In this document: positions 44,500-53,268 of the stretch, one piece after another
How the letters are laid out: each line of letters starts with the position of its first letter
Numbering within the stretch: the stretch's first letter is position 1
Assembly: GCF_013314895.1 (NCBI RefSeq)
Contig: NZ_JABTYE010000008.1
Coordinates: 143,015 to 207,014, forward strand
DNA from: Cupriavidus gilardii
Lineage (GTDB): Bacteria; Pseudomonadota; Gammaproteobacteria; Burkholderiales; Burkholderiaceae
Length of the DNA stretch: 64,000 bases
Direction: 5' to 3'
Program-made: the position numbers and the translations under genes
The notes under the pieces: generated by a model
Told to the model about the DNA's origin: nothing
Database searches by the model: none
The model's input: the letters and a program-made list of their open reading frames with translations, nothing else

Positions 44500-45519
44500 T
44501 CAGGACGCAAACCCCAGCGGATTCATCGACTGCCAGCGCCAGGAATCGGCGCACATGCGGTCCAGGTCGTGCCGCGCCTGCCAGCCGAGCAGACGCTGTG
44601 CCAATGCCGGATCGGCAAAGCACGAGGCAATATCGCCGGGGCGCCGCGCGACGATTTCATACGGAATCGGTTTGCCGCTGGCGCGCCGGTACGCCTCCAC
44701 CACTTCCAGCACGCTATAACCGCGGCCGGTTCCCAGATTGACCGTCATCCCCTCGCCGCGCTCGTTCAGATAGCGCAGCGCCGCCAGGTGGCCGTCGGCC
44801 AGATCGCAGACATGGATGTAGTCGCGCACGCCAGTGCCGTCGGGGGTCGGATAATCGCCGCCGAACACCATCAGGCGCTCGCGGCGCCCCGCCGCGACCT
44901 GGGCCACATAGGGCATCAGATTGTTCGGCACGCCGCCCGGATCCTCGCCGATCAGGCCGCTTTCGTGGGCACCGACCGGATTGAAATAGCGCAGATAAGC
45001 GATACGCCAGTGCGGATCGGCCCGCTCGAGGTCGCGCAGGATCTGCTCGCCCATCAGCTTGGTCTGGCCGTACGGATTGGTGGCCGACAGCGGAAACTCC
45101 TCCCGGATCGGCACCGTGTGCGGATTGCCGTAGACCGTGGCCGAGGAGCTGAACACCAGCGTCTTGACGCCGGCCCCCTGCATCGCGGCGCACAGCGTCA
45201 GCAGGCCGTTCAGATTGTTGTCGTAGTAGGCGAGCGGCTGCGTCACCGATTCGCCGACCGCCTTCAGCGCGGCGAAATGGATCGCACCGCCGATCTTGCG
45301 CTCGGCGAACAGCCGGTCCAGCAGGGCACGATCGCGCACGTCGCCCTCGACGAACTCCGGCGTCTTGCCGGAGATGGTGGCGATCCGGTCGACCACCACG
45401 CGATTGCTATTGGACAGGTTGTCCAGACCGACCACGTCGTAGCCGGCCGCGAGCAGCGCGACCCAGGTATGCGAGGCGATATAGCCGGTGGCACCGGTCA
45501 GCAGCAGAGATTCTGGCAT
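44500..45519 (-). CDS. galE: UDP-glucose 4-epimerase GalE
   Basis: GalE interconverts UDP-glucose and UDP-galactose for polysaccharide synthesis. The 339-residue protein has the NAD-binding GATGYIASH motif at 8, the catalytic serine/tyrosine/lysine set (FSSSATVYG; NPYGQTKLMGE) and RYFNPVGAHESG. I start at MPESLLLTGATGYIASHTWV; the frame open to 46113 overlaps the recombinase-like gene. It lies 56 nt after that gene on the same strand. Confidence 0.96.
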   Translation of the reverse strand: MPESLLLTGATGYIASHTWVALLAAGYDVVGLDNLSNSNRVVVDRIATISGKTPEFVEGDVRDRALLDRLFAERKIGGAIHFAALKAVGESVTQPLAYYDNNLNGLLTLCAAMQGAGVKTLVFSSSATVYGNPHTVPIREEFPLSATNPYGQTKLMGEQILRDLERADPHWRIAYLRYFNPVGAHESGLIGEDPGGVPNNLMPYVAQVAAGRRERLMVFGGDYPTPDGTGVRDYIHVCDLADGHLAALRYLNERGEGMTVNLGTGRGYSVLEVVEAYRRASGKPIPYEIVARRPGDIASCFADPALAQRLLGWQARHDLDRMCADSWRWQSMNPLGFAS

Positions 45520-45575
45520 CGTGAACTTTGTCGATTGAGAAGGTGGACGGCGCCGAGCCGCCGCCGTCAGGGGCG

Positions 45576-46595
45576 TTATGGTAACCCGGCCGCGGCATCG
45601 ACCCCGGCGGCGGCTAGCTGCCCGCTGCGGGCCTGCCAGGCCGTATAGGCGGCATGCAGCCGCCAGCCGGATTCCAGATCGCGCATGCCCAGATACTGCG
45701 CCACGGCCGCCGGCTCGGCGCCGGCTTCGAAGTGCAGCGCACCATAGGTATTGCGCAGCGTCTGCGGCGAGGCGCGCTCCGTGCGCCCGGCCAGCACGCC
45801 GGCCTCGTCCAGCAACTGCTCGACCCGGCGATAGAGCGAGGCGGCGTGCAGCGGCCGTCCCGCCGGCTGCGCCGGGAACATCAGCGTGCCCAACGTGCCG
45901 CCCGCCGCGCGTACCGCGAGCCAGGCCAGCAGCGGGCGTCGCGCGAAGTCGAATACCGGTGCGCGGTAGCTGCGACCGTTGTCGGTCCGGGTCAGCCGCA
46001 GTTCGCTGGCGTCGGCCGCGACGCTGTCGAGCCGCAGCGCGCGCACCTCGCCCACCTTGAGGCCGGCGCCCAGCATCGCCGCGACCACGGCGATATCGCG
46101 CGAACGCTTCCACGCGGTCGGGCTCGGCGCGATATCCGGGTCCGGCAGCGTGACCGGCTCCAGCACCCGTGCCACCACGGCCTCGCGCTCGGCGGGCAGC
46201 AGAAAGGGCGTCGGATCGTTATCGCCCTCAGCCAGATGCGCGCGCACCGCCTGGCTGCCGGGGTTGTGCAGGCCGGCCTGCTGCAGCGACAGGTAATGAA
46301 AGACGCGTTCGATCAGCCGCGTATAGCGATAGCGATGGCGCTTGTGCAAGCCCTCGGCATCCAGAAAGTCGCCGATCTGCGCCGCCGACCACGACAGCGG
46401 CGCGACGCCATGCTCGCGCGACCAGCGCAGCAGCTTGCCCCACATCGCGCGGTAGACCACGGCGGTGCCGTGACCGAAGCCATGCACGGCCAGCCAGCTG
46501 TCGAAGGCTCGTTCGGGATCGGCGTGCCAATCGGCCAAATTGCCTTCGAACAGATCGCGGCCCGCGGCGGCTGCCGGTCGAGAATCCTTGCTCAC
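45576..46595 (-). CDS. Tyrosine recombinase-like protein with degenerate active site
   Basis: The 339-residue protein has an N-terminal SAM-like core-binding domain (FDSWLAVHGFGHGTAVVYRA) and a C-terminal phage-integrase fold. The first catalytic arginine position reads GAGLKVGEVRALRL (Lys for Arg). The HxLR box reads SPQTLRN (Arg kept, His lost), LGH is LGM, and the nucleophile tyrosine remains in HAAYTAW. It may be inactive or act as an unusual recombinase. The start is GTG with AGGAG 5 nt upstream; longer frames to 46715 lack a ribosome site. No att sites or other mobile genes are visible nearby. Confidence 0.78.
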   Translation of the reverse strand: MSKDSRPAAAAGRDLFEGNLADWHADPERAFDSWLAVHGFGHGTAVVYRAMWGKLLRWSREHGVAPLSWSAAQIGDFLDAEGLHKRHRYRYTRLIERVFHYLSLQQAGLHNPGSQAVRAHLAEGDNDPTPFLLPAEREAVVARVLEPVTLPDPDIAPSPTAWKRSRDIAVVAAMLGAGLKVGEVRALRLDSVAADASELRLTRTDNGRSYRAPVFDFARRPLLAWLAVRAAGGTLGTLMFPAQPAGRPLHAASLYRRVEQLLDEAGVLAGRTERASPQTLRNTYGALHFEAGAEPAAVAQYLGMRDLESGWRLHAAYTAWQARSGQLAAAGVDAAAGLP

Positions 46596-46766
46596 CTGCA
46601 CTCCTGCTGATTCGTTGGGCACATTGTAGACAAGGCGCCACCGCAGGCTGCTGGCGCGGATGCGGGACACCGTACGGTAATCGCCCGGCGGAAGCGTCAC
46701 AGCGCGCAGTCGCATCGGGAACGGCTATTGAAAGGCTGCGGAGGCCGTGCTAACTTTCGTCTCACT

Positions 46767-46782
46767 ATGCAACTGGTTGCAT
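46767..46782. promoter_or_regulatory. Perfect palindrome upstream of nitronate monooxygenase gene
   Basis: ATGCAAC-TG-GTTGCAT is a perfect 16-bp inverted repeat about 135 nt before the gene start. PadR-family operators are palindromes of this kind, and a PadR gene lies directly beyond the target gene, so it is a good candidate operator. Confidence 0.5.
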
Positions 46783-46791
46783 ACACAGTCA

Positions 46792-46856
46792 GACCTTGAA
46801 GTCAGACCTTGAAGTCAGACCTTGAAGTCAGACATTGAAGTCGGCCATTGCGGCCA
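46792..46856. repeat. Tandem repeat, 5 x 13 bp, in nitronate monooxygenase leader
   Basis: GACCTTGAAGTCA occurs three times exactly, then GACATTGAAGTCG and GCCATTGCGGCCA. It begins 9 nt after the palindrome and ends 59 nt before the start codon. Confidence 0.9.
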
Positions 46857-46915
46857 ACCTTCAAGCCAACCTTCAGGTCCGCCCTCCCAACCCATTCTTT
46901 CGAACCGAGGCCGCC

Positions 46916-47905
46916 ATGTCCCTTCCCCCGCTCCTGCAACGCCTGCGCCTGCCGGTGGTGTGCTCGCCGCTGTTCATCATCTCCAATCCCGATCTGGTGA
47001 TCGCGCAGTGCAAGGCCGGCGTGGTCGGCTCCTTCCCGGCGCTGAACGCACGGCCCGCCTCGCTGCTGGAGGAATGGCTGGACCGCATCACCACGGAGCT
47101 GGCCGAGCACGATGCCAAACACCCGGACCGCCCCTCGGCGCCGTTCGCCGTCAATCAGATCGTGCACAAGTCGAACGACCGGCTCGAACATGACCTGGAA
47201 CTGTGCGTCCGTTACAAGGTGCCGATCGTGATCACCTCGCTGGGGGCGCGCGTCGAGGTCAACCAGGCGGTGCACTCATACGGCGGCATCGTGCTGCACG
47301 ACATCATCAACAACACGTTCGCCCACAAGGCGATCGACAAGGGCGCGGATGGCCTGATCGCGGTCGCCGCGGGTGCCGGCGGCCATGCCGGCACGCAATC
47401 GCCCTTCGCGCTGCTGCATGAAATCCGCGAGTGGTTCGATGGCCCGCTGCTGCTGTCGGGCGCCATCGCCAGCGGCAACGGCATCCTGGCGGCGCAGGCC
47501 GCGGGCGCCGACCTCGCGTATATCGGCTCGGCCTTCATCGCCACCGAGGAAGCCAACGCGCAGCCGGCCTACAAGCAGATGATCGTGGACAGCACCGCCG
47601 GCGATATCGTCTATTCGAATCTGTTCACCGGCGTGCACGGCAACTACCTGCGCCAGAGCATCGTCAACGCCGGCCTCGATCCGGAAGCCCTGCCCGCCTC
47701 CGACCCGACCGCGATGAATTTCGGCTCCAACCGCGTCAAGCCATGGAAGGACATCTGGGGGGCCGGCCAGGGCGTCGGCGCGATCAAGCGCGTGGTCCCC
47801 GCCGCCGACCTGGTGGACCGCTTTGCCGAGGAATACGCGCTGGCGCGCCGCCGGCTTGGGCTGGCGGAGGCCGGCGCCGCGGCGAGCGTGCGGGACCTGG
47901 TGTAA
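46916..47905 (+). CDS. Nitronate monooxygenase (NPD family flavoenzyme)
   Basis: This FMN enzyme family oxidises alkyl nitronates and detoxifies propionate-3-nitronate. The 329-residue protein starts MSLPPLLQRLRLPVVCSPLF. It shows the TIM-barrel FMN segments GADGLIAVAAGAGGHAGTQS, LSGAIASGNGILAAQAAGAD and YIGSAFIATEEA. It resembles the larger, NMO class II-like members; the substrate is not certain. Upstream lie a palindromic operator and a 13-bp tandem repeat, and a PadR regulator converges from downstream with 31 nt between stops. Confidence 0.88.
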   Translation: MSLPPLLQRLRLPVVCSPLFIISNPDLVIAQCKAGVVGSFPALNARPASLLEEWLDRITTELAEHDAKHPDRPSAPFAVNQIVHKSNDRLEHDLELCVRYKVPIVITSLGARVEVNQAVHSYGGIVLHDIINNTFAHKAIDKGADGLIAVAAGAGGHAGTQSPFALLHEIREWFDGPLLLSGAIASGNGILAAQAAGADLAYIGSAFIATEEANAQPAYKQMIVDSTAGDIVYSNLFTGVHGNYLRQSIVNAGLDPEALPASDPTAMNFGSNRVKPWKDIWGAGQGVGAIKRVVPAADLVDRFAEEYALARRRLGLAEAGAAASVRDLV

Positions 47906-47936
47906 CGAGGAAGCGAGCAATCGAGGTACGCGCGGA

Positions 47937-48479
47937 CTACCGCCCGCCTTCCGGCTCCAGCAGCGGCAACACCGCCGTGCCCCACGCCACCCAATCCTCT
48001 TCGTAACGGATGCCGCGCCGCAGCAGCGCATGCCGCAGCTGTTGCGCGCGGTCCGGTTGCGGGCCGGCGAAGTCGCGCTGTTCGATCGCGCGATAGGTTG
48101 CCAGCCGCTCCTCGTGCAGCGCGATCATGCGGCGCATCTCGTTGCCCAGTCCGAGCGGGCCGGCCACCGCGTCGGCGCGCAGCTTGACCAGGATCTCGTC
48201 GCGCTGGTCCAGCCCGGCCGTCGGCGACAACACCCAGCGCACCAGTTCCTCCCGCCCCGCCGGCAGCACGCGATAGACCTTCTTGCGGCTGCGGGCATCG
48301 CCTTCGTCGTCCTGCGCGGCGATCCAGCCGCGCTCGGCCATGCGGCCCAGCTCCCGATAGATCTGCTGGTGCGTGGCGTGCCAGAAATAGCCGATCGACT
48401 TGTCGAAGCGCCGCGCCAGTTCGTAGCCTGACGAGGGCTTCTCCATCAACGAGGTCAGAAGGGCGTGCTGGATCGACAT
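47937..48479 (-). CDS. PadR-family transcriptional regulator
   Basis: The 180-residue protein has the PadR winged helix: MSIQHALLTSLMEKPSSGYE, IGYFWHATHQQIYRELGRMA and KVYRVLPAGREELVRWV. A C-terminal helical dimerisation domain (PadR_C type) follows, with a Trp-rich end. PadR proteins usually repress a neighbouring gene and respond to phenolic acids or other ligands. The obvious target is the convergent nitronate monooxygenase gene, which has a palindrome upstream. An upstream ATG (48533) is possible, but the chosen one is the conserved start. Confidence 0.88.
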   Translation of the reverse strand: MSIQHALLTSLMEKPSSGYELARRFDKSIGYFWHATHQQIYRELGRMAERGWIAAQDDEGDARSRKKVYRVLPAGREELVRWVLSPTAGLDQRDEILVKLRADAVAGPLGLGNEMRRMIALHEERLATYRAIEQRDFAGPQPDRAQQLRHALLRRGIRYEEDWVAWGTAVLPLLEPEGGR

Positions 48480-48582
48480 GCGGCGGTGAGGGAAGCGGAA
48501 AAGCGCGCGGCGGGAATGCGCGCAAAGCGCCAATGGTAGCGCATGGGAGCGGCGCCGAAGCCATCGGCTGGGCCTTGCACCC

Positions 48583-48596
48583 TATTGCTTGCAATA
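48583..48596. promoter_or_regulatory. Palindrome between padR-like gene and small gene
   Basis: TATTGC-TT-GCAATA is a 6-2-6 inverted repeat in the divergent spacer, about 105 nt from both starts, within an AT-richer patch. It could be an autoregulatory site of the PadR protein; its half-site differs in orientation from the palindrome at 46767. Confidence 0.35.
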
Positions 48597-48704
48597 TGAC
48601 AAATCGAGCCGGTAGCTAGGCCAGAATTAAAAAAGGCGAAATGGCAAATCGGCGGGCGCTGCAATACATTGGAGACAAAGTTGCATCGATCAGGAACAGC
48701 CGCC

Positions 48705-48932
48705 ATGCCCGGACCGCACGATTTCGCCGAGGAGCGCGATATCCCCTGGGAAGCCGACGGCCCCTCCGACGCGGAAGGCCGGACCGCCGCCGGCGCCCAG
48801 TCCAGCGCCATTTATTACCGCCTGCCGGATACCCCGGTGGGGCACCACATCAAGGAGTATCCCAGCGGGCTGCGCCAGCTGGTCCGCTTTGTCGGCGTCG
48901 AGGAGCAGGTGGTCAAGGTCAGCCTCAACTGA
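48705..48932 (+). CDS. Small uncharacterised protein (75 residues)
   Basis: The protein reads MPGPHDFAEERDIPWEADGP, an acidic flexible N-terminus, followed by a compact part with IYYRLPDTPVGHHIKEYPSG and VRFVGVEEQVVKVSLN. I do not recognise a family. Support for a real gene comes from third-position G/C bias, an AGGA ahead of the ATG and a clean intrinsic terminator 100 nt downstream. An earlier TTG at 48669 would add 12 residues. Confidence 0.6.
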   Translation: MPGPHDFAEERDIPWEADGPSDAEGRTAAGAQSSAIYYRLPDTPVGHHIKEYPSGLRQLVRFVGVEEQVVKVSLN

Positions 48933-49031
48933 GGCGCAGACCGCCGCCAGGCCCGCCCGATGCCCGCGCCAGGCAGCCGCGCTGCCGGCGTCCAACGATG
49001 TCTCCTCCAGCCCGGGTGGGCCGGAACTCGA

Positions 49032-49059
49032 GCTCGCTGCCAGTCGCGAGCTTTTTTTT
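49032..49059 (+). terminator. Intrinsic terminator, plus strand
   Basis: GCTCGC and GCGAGC pair around an 8-nt loop and are followed by eight T. It terminates transcription of the small gene ending at 48932. Confidence 0.85.
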
Positions 49060-49071
49060 GCTGGCCGTCAA

Positions 49072-49096
49072 AAGAAAAAACCGGCCCGAAGGCCGG
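49072..49096 (-). terminator. Intrinsic terminator, minus strand
   Basis: CCGGCC-CGAA-GGCCGG, with an A-rich run on its left, reads on the minus strand as a G/C hairpin followed by six T. It ends the transcript of the SDR-Bug pair, whose last stop is at 49213. Confidence 0.85.
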
Positions 49097-49212
49097 CTCA
49101 TTGCGCCGAGAAACCTGAACCTCGTCGTCCCGGCGCATGCGGGGCCCAGTGGCTTTCCAGGACCCTGGGTTCCCGCATGCGCGAGCACGAGATGGTGGTC
49201 GTCGGGGTGCTA

Positions 49213-50220
49213 TCAGTCCACGGTCGCGCCCGAAGCCTTGACGACCTTGGCCCACTTGGCCGCTTCGGTCTTCATGAACGCAGCCAGTTGCTCCGGCTTT
49301 TCGGGATGAGGCTCGGCGCCCTGACCCGCCATCTGCTTCTGCACGTCCGGCATGGCCAGGATCTTGACCACTTCGGCGTTCAGGCGATCGACGATGGGCT
49401 TGGGCGTGCCGCCGGTGGCGTACAGCGCAAACCACGAGGTCGCTTCATAGCCCGGCACGCCGGCTTCGGCGACGGTCGGCACGTCCGGCAGCGCCGGCGA
49501 GCGCTTGGCGGAGGTGACGGCCAGCGGGCGCAGCTTGCCGGCCTTCACGTGCTGGTACGACGACGGCAGGTTGTCGAACATCAGGCCGATCTGGTTGCCC
49601 AGCAGATCGTTGACCGCCGGGGCGCTGCCCTTGTACGGCACGTGCTGGATGTTCAGGCCGGTCATCGAATTGAACAGTTCGCCCGACAGGTGCATCGACG
49701 AGCCGTTGCCCGACGAGCCATAGCTGATCTTGTTCGGGTTCGCCTTCACGTAGGCGATCAGTTCCTTGACGCTCTTGGCGGGCACGTTGGGGTTGACCAC
49801 CACCAGGTTCGGCACCATCGCGACACGGGTAATCGGCGCGAAGTCCTTGACCGGGTCGTACGGCAGCTTCGAGTACAGCGACTGGTTGATGGCATGGGTA
49901 CCGATGGTGCCCATGAACAGCGTATAGCCGTCGCCCTGCGCCTTGGCGGCAAGCGAGGCCCCGATATTGCCGCCCGCGCCCGGACGGTTTTCGATCACCA
50001 CCGGCTGGCCGAGCGCCTTGCCCAGCTGCAGGCCGACGATGCGGGCCAGGATGTCGGTGGTGCCGCCGGCCGAGAACGGCACGATCATCGTGATCGGCTT
50101 GGTCGGATAGGCGTCCTGCGCGAACGCAGCACCGGACACGCCGGCGAACGTGCCAGCCAGCGCGACGCCGGCGGCCAGCAGGCGGCGGCGCGCCTGCGAC
50201 GGTTGCGAGTTGAACTTCAT
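49213..50220 (-). CDS. Bug/TctC-family periplasmic solute-binding protein
   Basis: Members of this family bind carboxylates in the periplasm for tripartite or sensory systems. The 335-residue protein has a signal peptide with a twin-arginine-like start (ARRRLLAAGVALAGTFAGVS, cut near AFAQD). The Bug core follows: YPTKPITMIVPFSAGGTTDI, VIENRPGAGGNIGASLAAKA, LPDVPTVAEAGVPGYEATSW. No membrane subunits (TctA/TctB) are adjacent, as is usual for Bug genes in Burkholderiales. It lies 66 nt after the SDR gene and ends at a terminator. Confidence 0.93.
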   Translation of the reverse strand: MKFNSQPSQARRRLLAAGVALAGTFAGVSGAAFAQDAYPTKPITMIVPFSAGGTTDILARIVGLQLGKALGQPVVIENRPGAGGNIGASLAAKAQGDGYTLFMGTIGTHAINQSLYSKLPYDPVKDFAPITRVAMVPNLVVVNPNVPAKSVKELIAYVKANPNKISYGSSGNGSSMHLSGELFNSMTGLNIQHVPYKGSAPAVNDLLGNQIGLMFDNLPSSYQHVKAGKLRPLAVTSAKRSPALPDVPTVAEAGVPGYEATSWFALYATGGTPKPIVDRLNAEVVKILAMPDVQKQMAGQGAEPHPEKPEQLAAFMKTEAAKWAKVVKASGATVD

Positions 50221-50286
50221 CGTATGCTCCAGGGAGTTTCCTCGGTGGCCGTCCATGCGGGCCACGACTTGTAATAGGGGCCGCGC

Positions 50287-51018
50287 CTAGACCGGTGCGA
50301 CGCCCAGCGTGGTACCGCCACAGACGTACAGCACCTGTCCGGTGACGAAACCGTTTTCGGGAGAGAGAAAGAACAGCGTGGCGCGGGCCACATCCTCGGG
50401 GGTACCCATGCGCTTGACCGCGATGCTGGCCAGGATGCGCTTCGTTTGTTCGCTGCCTTCGGGATTGCTGCGGCGGAACAGTTCGGTGGCGATCGGGCCG
50501 GGCGCGACCGCATTGACGGTGATGCCGTCGCCGCCGAGTTCCATCGCCAGCGTGCGCGTCATGCCGACCATGCCGGCCTTGGTGGCGGAGTACACCACGC
50601 GCTCGGGCTTGCCGAGCGCCGCGCGCGAAGCCATGTTGACGATGCGGCCGAAGCCTGCGGCGCGCATCGCCGGCAGGCAGGCCTGCGTCAGCAGCAGGCT
50701 GGCCTGCAGATGCAGGCCGACCACGTAATCGAGATCCTCGACGGTCGCGGTATCCGCCGTGCCGGGGCGCGTCGCGCCGGCATTGTTGACCAGGCGCGTG
50801 ATGGCGAAACGCGACGTCACCTCGGCAGCCGCCGCACGCGTTGCCGCGGCGTCGGTCAGGTCCGCCTGGAAGAAGCTCATGTTGGGATGCGACCAGCTCG
50901 GAGCGGCATAGTCGACATTGACGACGCGGGTCACGCCATCGGCCAGCAGCATTTCGCTGATGGCGCGGCCGATGCCGGAACTGGCACCGGTGACAAGCGT
51001 GGCAACGGGAAGGGACAT
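50287..51018 (-). CDS. Short-chain dehydrogenase/reductase
   Basis: The 243-residue protein has the NAD(P)-binding TGASSGIGR (residues 10-18), LVNNAGATRPG, catalytic serine in IVNMASRAALGK, and the YxxxK pair in VVYSATKAGMVG. PGPIATELFRR follows. It is a FabG-like classical SDR; the acidic residue in VVNVDYA suggests NAD preference. The substrate is unknown. With the Bug receptor and pca genes downstream and upstream it may act in aromatic or hydroxy-acid catabolism. Three 12-bp tandem repeats lie about 60 nt upstream of its start. Confidence 0.9.
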   Translation of the reverse strand: MSLPVATLVTGASSGIGRAISEMLLADGVTRVVNVDYAAPSWSHPNMSFFQADLTDAAATRAAAAEVTSRFAITRLVNNAGATRPGTADTATVEDLDYVVGLHLQASLLLTQACLPAMRAAGFGRIVNMASRAALGKPERVVYSATKAGMVGMTRTLAMELGGDGITVNAVAPGPIATELFRRSNPEGSEQTKRILASIAVKRMGTPEDVARATLFFLSPENGFVTGQVLYVCGGTTLGVAPV

Positions 51019-51078
51019 CCGATTACTCCATGCCGGTGCGGAACCGGTACTGGCAAAAATTCAGGCGACAGCTCAGGG

Positions 51079-51114
51079 AACAACGCAGGCAACAACGCGG
51101 GCAACAACTTGCCG
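51079..51114. repeat. Tandem repeat, 3 x 12 bp, in SDR leader
   Basis: AACAACGCAGGC, AACAACGCGGGC and AACAACTTGCCG are adjacent in the 284-nt spacer between pcaF and the SDR gene, about 60 nt before the SDR start. No other signal is obvious in that spacer. Confidence 0.8.
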
Positions 51115-51302
51115 CCAACCTGGCGACGACCGCATCGAATGCGCGGGCGCAGAGAAAACGTGCGGCGGGACCGGCGAGCCAGTCGGCCCCTGCCGCACCA
51201 ACTGCGTTGGGATCATTCAAAAGCAGCGCTGAGCGTCGGCGCCCGCCATCATCAACGGCAGGCGCGTCGCAAACTTGAGGACGGAGCGGGGTGCGCGCGC
51301 GC

Positions 51303-52505
51303 TCAGACGCGCTCGATCACCATCGCGATACCCTGGCCGACGCCGATGCACATCGTGCACAGCGCGAAGCGGCCGCCGGTGCGATGCAGCTGGTACATCG
51401 CGGTGGTGACCAGGCGCGCGCCGCTCATGCCGAGCGGGTGGCCCAGTGCGATCGCGCCGCCGTTCGGGTTGACGCGCGCATCGTCGTCCGCAACGCCGAG
51501 CTCACGCAGCACCGCCAGGCCCTGCGCGGCAAACGCTTCGTTCAGCTCGATCACGTCGATCTGGTCCATCGTCATGCCCAGCTGCTTGAGCAGCTTCTGC
51601 GTGGCCGGCGCCGGGCCGATGCCCATCACGCGCGGCGCCACGCCGGCAGTGGCCATGCCGACGATGCGGGCCTTCGGCGTCAGACCGTGCTGGCGCGCGG
51701 CAGCTTCGCTGGCGAGCAGCAGCGCGCAGGCGCCGTCATTGACGCCCGACGCGTTGCCGGCGGTCACGGTGCCGTCCGGGCGCACCACGCCCTTGAGCTT
51801 TGCCAGCGCTTCCATGCTGGTCGCGCGCGGATGCTCATCGCGCTCGACGACGATCGGATCGCCCTTCTTCTGCGGAATCGTCACCGGCGTGATTTCCTGC
51901 GCCAGCGTGCCGTCGGCCTGCGCGCGCGAGGCCTTTTCCTGGCTGCGCAGCGCCATCAGGTCCTGATCTTCGCGGCTGATCTTGTAGTCGGTGGCGACGT
52001 TCTCCGCGGTCTCGGGCATCGAGTCCACGCCGTAGGCCGCGCGCATTGCCGGATTGATGAAGCGCCAGCCGATGGTGGTGTCGAAGATCTGCGCATCGCG
52101 CGAGAACGCGGTGGTGGCCTTGCCCATCACGAACGGCGCGCGGCTCATGCTCTCGACGCCGCCGGCGATCATCAGCCCGGCTTCGCCGGCGCGGATCGCG
52201 CGCGCGGCGGTACCGGTCGCATCCATGCCCGAGCCGCACAGGCGGTTGATGGTGGCACCCGGCACGCTCTGCGGCAGGCCGGCCAGCAGCAGCGACATGC
52301 GCGCGACATTGCGGTTGTCTTCGCCCGCCTGATTGGCGTTGCCGTAGATCACGTCGTCGATGGCGCTCCAGTCCAGATTCGGATGGCGCGCCATCAGCGC
52401 CTTCAGCGGTACCGCGCCCAGGTCGTCCGCGCGCACCGCGGACAGGCTGCCGCCGTAGCGGCCGATGGGGGTGCGGATCGCGTCGCAGATAAAGGCTTCG
52501 GTCAT
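51303..52505 (-). CDS. pcaF: 3-oxoadipyl-CoA thiolase PcaF
   Basis: PcaF cleaves 3-oxoadipyl-CoA to succinyl-CoA and acetyl-CoA, the last step of the beta-ketoadipate pathway. The 400-residue protein has the nucleophilic cysteine in [30 protein letters not shown], the histidine in [16 protein letters not shown] and the second cysteine in [11 protein letters not shown]. The adjacent pcaJ and pcaI genes decide the call against other acetyl-CoA acetyltransferases. It follows pcaJ by 75 nt. Confidence 0.95.
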   Translation of the reverse strand: MTEAFICDAIRTPIGRYGGSLSAVRADDLGAVPLKALMARHPNLDWSAIDDVIYGNANQAGEDNRNVARMSLLLAGLPQSVPGATINRLCGSGMDATGTAARAIRAGEAGLMIAGGVESMSRAPFVMGKATTAFSRDAQIFDTTIGWRFINPAMRAAYGVDSMPETAENVATDYKISREDQDLMALRSQEKASRAQADGTLAQEITPVTIPQKKGDPIVVERDEHPRATSMEALAKLKGVVRPDGTVTAGNASGVNDGACALLLASEAAARQHGLTPKARIVGMATAGVAPRVMGIGPAPATQKLLKQLGMTMDQIDVIELNEAFAAQGLAVLRELGVADDDARVNPNGGAIALGHPLGMSGARLVTTAMYQLHRTGGRFALCTMCIGVGQGIAMVIERV

Positions 52506-52580
52506 GGTTGTCTCGTCCTTGGTTTCAGTGGTGGCGGCAGCGGTATCGCCAAACGCGATCCGCCGCCATCGGGTTGGGCA

Positions 52581-53228
52581 TCAAGCGGGCTGCGCCTGCT
52601 TGAGCGGCACGCCGGTCAGGCGCTGCAGTTCGTCGAACGACAGGCCTTCGACCAGGTCGCGCGCGACCAGACCGTCGGGGGTCACGTCGATGGTGGCCAG
52701 ATCGGTGTAGATGCGCGTCACGCAGCCGATGCCGGTCAGAGGATACGTGCATTCGGGCACGATCTTGCTCTCGCCCTGCTTGGTCAGGTGCTCCATCATG
52801 ACGAACACCTGCTTGGCGCCGATCGCCAGATCCATCGCGCCGCCAACGGCCGGAATCGCGCCCGGCGCGCCGGTGTGCCAGTTGGCCAGATCGCCGGTCG
52901 CCGACACCTGGAAGGCACCGAGCACGCAGTAGTCCAGATGGCCGCCGCGCATCATCGCGAACGAATCGGCGTGATGGAAATACGAGGCGCCGGGCTTGAT
53001 GGTGACCGGCTGCTTGCCGGCGTTGATCAGATCGCCGTCTTCCTCGCCGGGCGCGGGCGCGGGGCCCATGCCGAGCAGGCCGTTCTCGCTGTGCAGCAGG
53101 ATTTCACGGTCGGCCGGCAGGTGGTTGCCGACCAGGGTGGGCAGGCCGATGCCGAGGTTGACGACGGCACCGTCGGGAATGTCTCGGGCCACGCGGGCGG
53201 CCATCTGATCGCGGGTCAGGCGTTGCAT
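52581..53228 (-). CDS. pcaJ: 3-oxoadipate CoA-transferase subunit B PcaJ
   Basis: PcaJ is the beta subunit of succinyl-CoA:3-oxoadipate CoA-transferase. The 215-residue protein carries the catalytic glutamate in LHSENGLLGMG, with NLGIGLPTLVGNHLPA near the N-terminus and ECTYPLTGIGCVTRIYTDLA near the end. I start at MQRLTRDQMAARVARDIPDG; the longer frame has no conserved residues. It lies 40 nt after pcaI. Confidence 0.95.
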   Translation of the reverse strand: MQRLTRDQMAARVARDIPDGAVVNLGIGLPTLVGNHLPADREILLHSENGLLGMGPAPAPGEEDGDLINAGKQPVTIKPGASYFHHADSFAMMRGGHLDYCVLGAFQVSATGDLANWHTGAPGAIPAVGGAMDLAIGAKQVFVMMEHLTKQGESKIVPECTYPLTGIGCVTRIYTDLATIDVTPDGLVARDLVEGLSFDELQRLTGVPLKQAQPA

Positions 53229-53268
53229 ATCGATTCTCTCTTCGATGCTGGTGGGGCGTGTCCGCGCT

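Noticed and set aside
47937..48594. Longer frame of the Bug/NMO neighbourhood on the minus strand (to 48594)
   Set aside because: It is the +1 shadow of the PadR gene; only the PadR frame shows a winged-helix sequence.
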